64,000 nucleotides of DNA, taken from Sandarakinorhabdus sp. (GTDB lineage: Bacteria; Pseudomonadota; Alphaproteobacteria; Sphingomonadales; Sphingomonadaceae). A program made the translations under genes and the position numbers. Below the pieces are notes generated by a model. That model was not told the origin of the DNA and made no database searches. It was given only the letters and a program-made list of their open reading frames with translations. Below are positions 63,377-64,000 of the stretch, one piece after another (the first letter of the stretch is position 1; each line of letters opens with the position of its first letter). The DNA is taken from contig JAIMKW010000003.1 in the NCBI GenBank assembly GCA_020692215.1, positions 233,192-297,191 on the forward strand, written 5' to 3'.

Positions 63377-64000
63377 TCAGGGAGTCCGGATTTGAGGGGG
63401 GGCGAAATCGGAACCGCCGCCCAGCAGCGCTCGGTATCCACCGCCGGAAAGCCGTATTCCCGCATTTGTGAGGCGGATCGTGCGGCTACGGATGTCGCTC
63501 GTCTTCCAGGCTGCCCCGGGTGGCACGACATCTTCACCGAACAATGCGGTGGCAACTTGTCGATGGCTTGCGCCGGCAAGGCGGCCATGAAGAGCGCGGA
63601 GCGCAAGGGCCAACTGGCTTCGGCGATGCCGACTGGGTCGTGCAGGGTGGGGACATGCCTGCCCCTGCGTCATTCGCCAAAGTCGCTCGGCTGCTTCGTA
63701 TCGGCGCGCCATCGCTCTATTGATCGGACAAACGGCAGCGACGGGGTGATGCAGCCTTGCCGGCGCAAGGATCACGCCTTGGTCGCCGGCCTCCCAGGAC
63801 AGGTAAAGTCCGTCAGAAGCCCGCCGCAAATGCTGTGCCCGCTGCACGATGTCGATGGCGGGAAGCGCTTTCCCCAAAGGCTCGGGGCACTCGCAAAAGC
63901 AGGCCACATCGGCTGCCAAGCTGGCTCGCCAGAAAACCGGGGTCTCGCGCCAATCGAGATCCGGGTCCGCGACGAAATCGTAACCCCCATTGTTCGAGTC
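63377..64000 (-). CDS. DUF2285 domain protein (5' end outside the window)
   Basis: The frame is open to the right edge; the upstream residues DSNNGGYDFVADPDLDWRET continue into ACFCECPEPLGKALPAIDIV. The C-terminal DUF2285 region is LALALRALHGRLAGASHRQV followed by ATALFGEDVVPPGAAWKTSD. This family of uncertain function, likely DNA-binding, marks the replication end of these ICEs. At least 207 codons are present. About 80 bases separate it from the HTH gene. Confidence 0.85.
   Translation of the reverse strand, partial: DSNNGGYDFVADPDLDWRETPVFWRASLAADVACFCECPEPLGKALPAIDIVQRAQHLRRASDGLYLSWEAGDQGVILAPARLHHPVAAVCPINRAMARRYEAAERLWRMTQGQACPHPARPSRHRRSQLALALRALHGRLAGASHRQVATALFGEDVVPPGAAWKTSDIRSRTIRLTNAGIRLSGGGYRALLGGGSDFAPPQIRTP

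Noticed and set aside
34597..64000. Prophage
   Set aside because: No capsid, portal, terminase or tail genes; the tRNA insertion and full trb/tra set show an ICE.

Overview
GC-rich alphaproteobacterial DNA, most likely order Sphingomonadales. This rests on the run rplU-rpmA-obgE-proB-proA-nadD-rsfS-rlmH, a class I lysyl-tRNA synthetase, an Atm1-type exporter and a sphingomonad-style Trb conjugation module. All functional calls come from reading the sequence; no database search was run.

Positions 1-34.6 kb are ordinary chromosome: ribosome assembly and proline synthesis genes, a DUF885 metallohydrolase, a sulfotransferase, LysRS, a DinG-like helicase, an Mla-type permease/ATPase pair, Atm1, CorA, MoaB, a lytic transglycosylase, a UDG, ETF-QO, a Na/Pi symporter, FtsK, a UbiH-family hydroxylase and a CnoX-like thioredoxin. 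Several genes appear to use TTG or CTG starts. The 465-bp gap between ftsK and ubiH holds no protein gene but looks like a structured small RNA with its own terminator.

At 34.6 kb a tRNA-Gly(GCC) marks the attachment end of an integrative and conjugative element (ICE) that fills the rest of the window and runs off the right edge. Read leftward from the right edge along the minus strand, its backbone is DUF2285 protein, HTH protein, repA (with iteron-like repeats), parA, a ribbon-helix-helix protein, DUF2840, traF, a VirB1-like transglycosylase, a candidate oriT, a DUF3363 relaxase, traG/virD4 and copG, then trbB-C-D-E-J-L-F-G-I. No integrase lies in the window; it would be expected beyond the right edge.

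The backbone is split between copG and trbB by about 11.6 kb of cargo (43.6-55.2 kb). The cargo holds a 5'-truncated relaxase, a parDE toxin-antitoxin pair, a tight four-gene operon, a PaeR7I/XhoI-like restriction-modification set behind a HigA-type regulator, the wreck of a GlxA/AraC regulator and a solo PD-(D/E)XK nuclease. The four-gene operon encodes a DNA methyltransferase, a Rad50-like ATPase with a zinc hook, a 201-aa unknown and a PD-(D/E)XK nuclease. A 19-bp palindrome occurs four times in the cargo, each copy upstream of a cargo gene.

The four-gene operon is the best candidate for an undescribed system. Its ATPase, small middle protein and nuclease resemble the three-component ABC-ATPase (Lamassu-like) defence architecture, here joined to its own methyltransferase.
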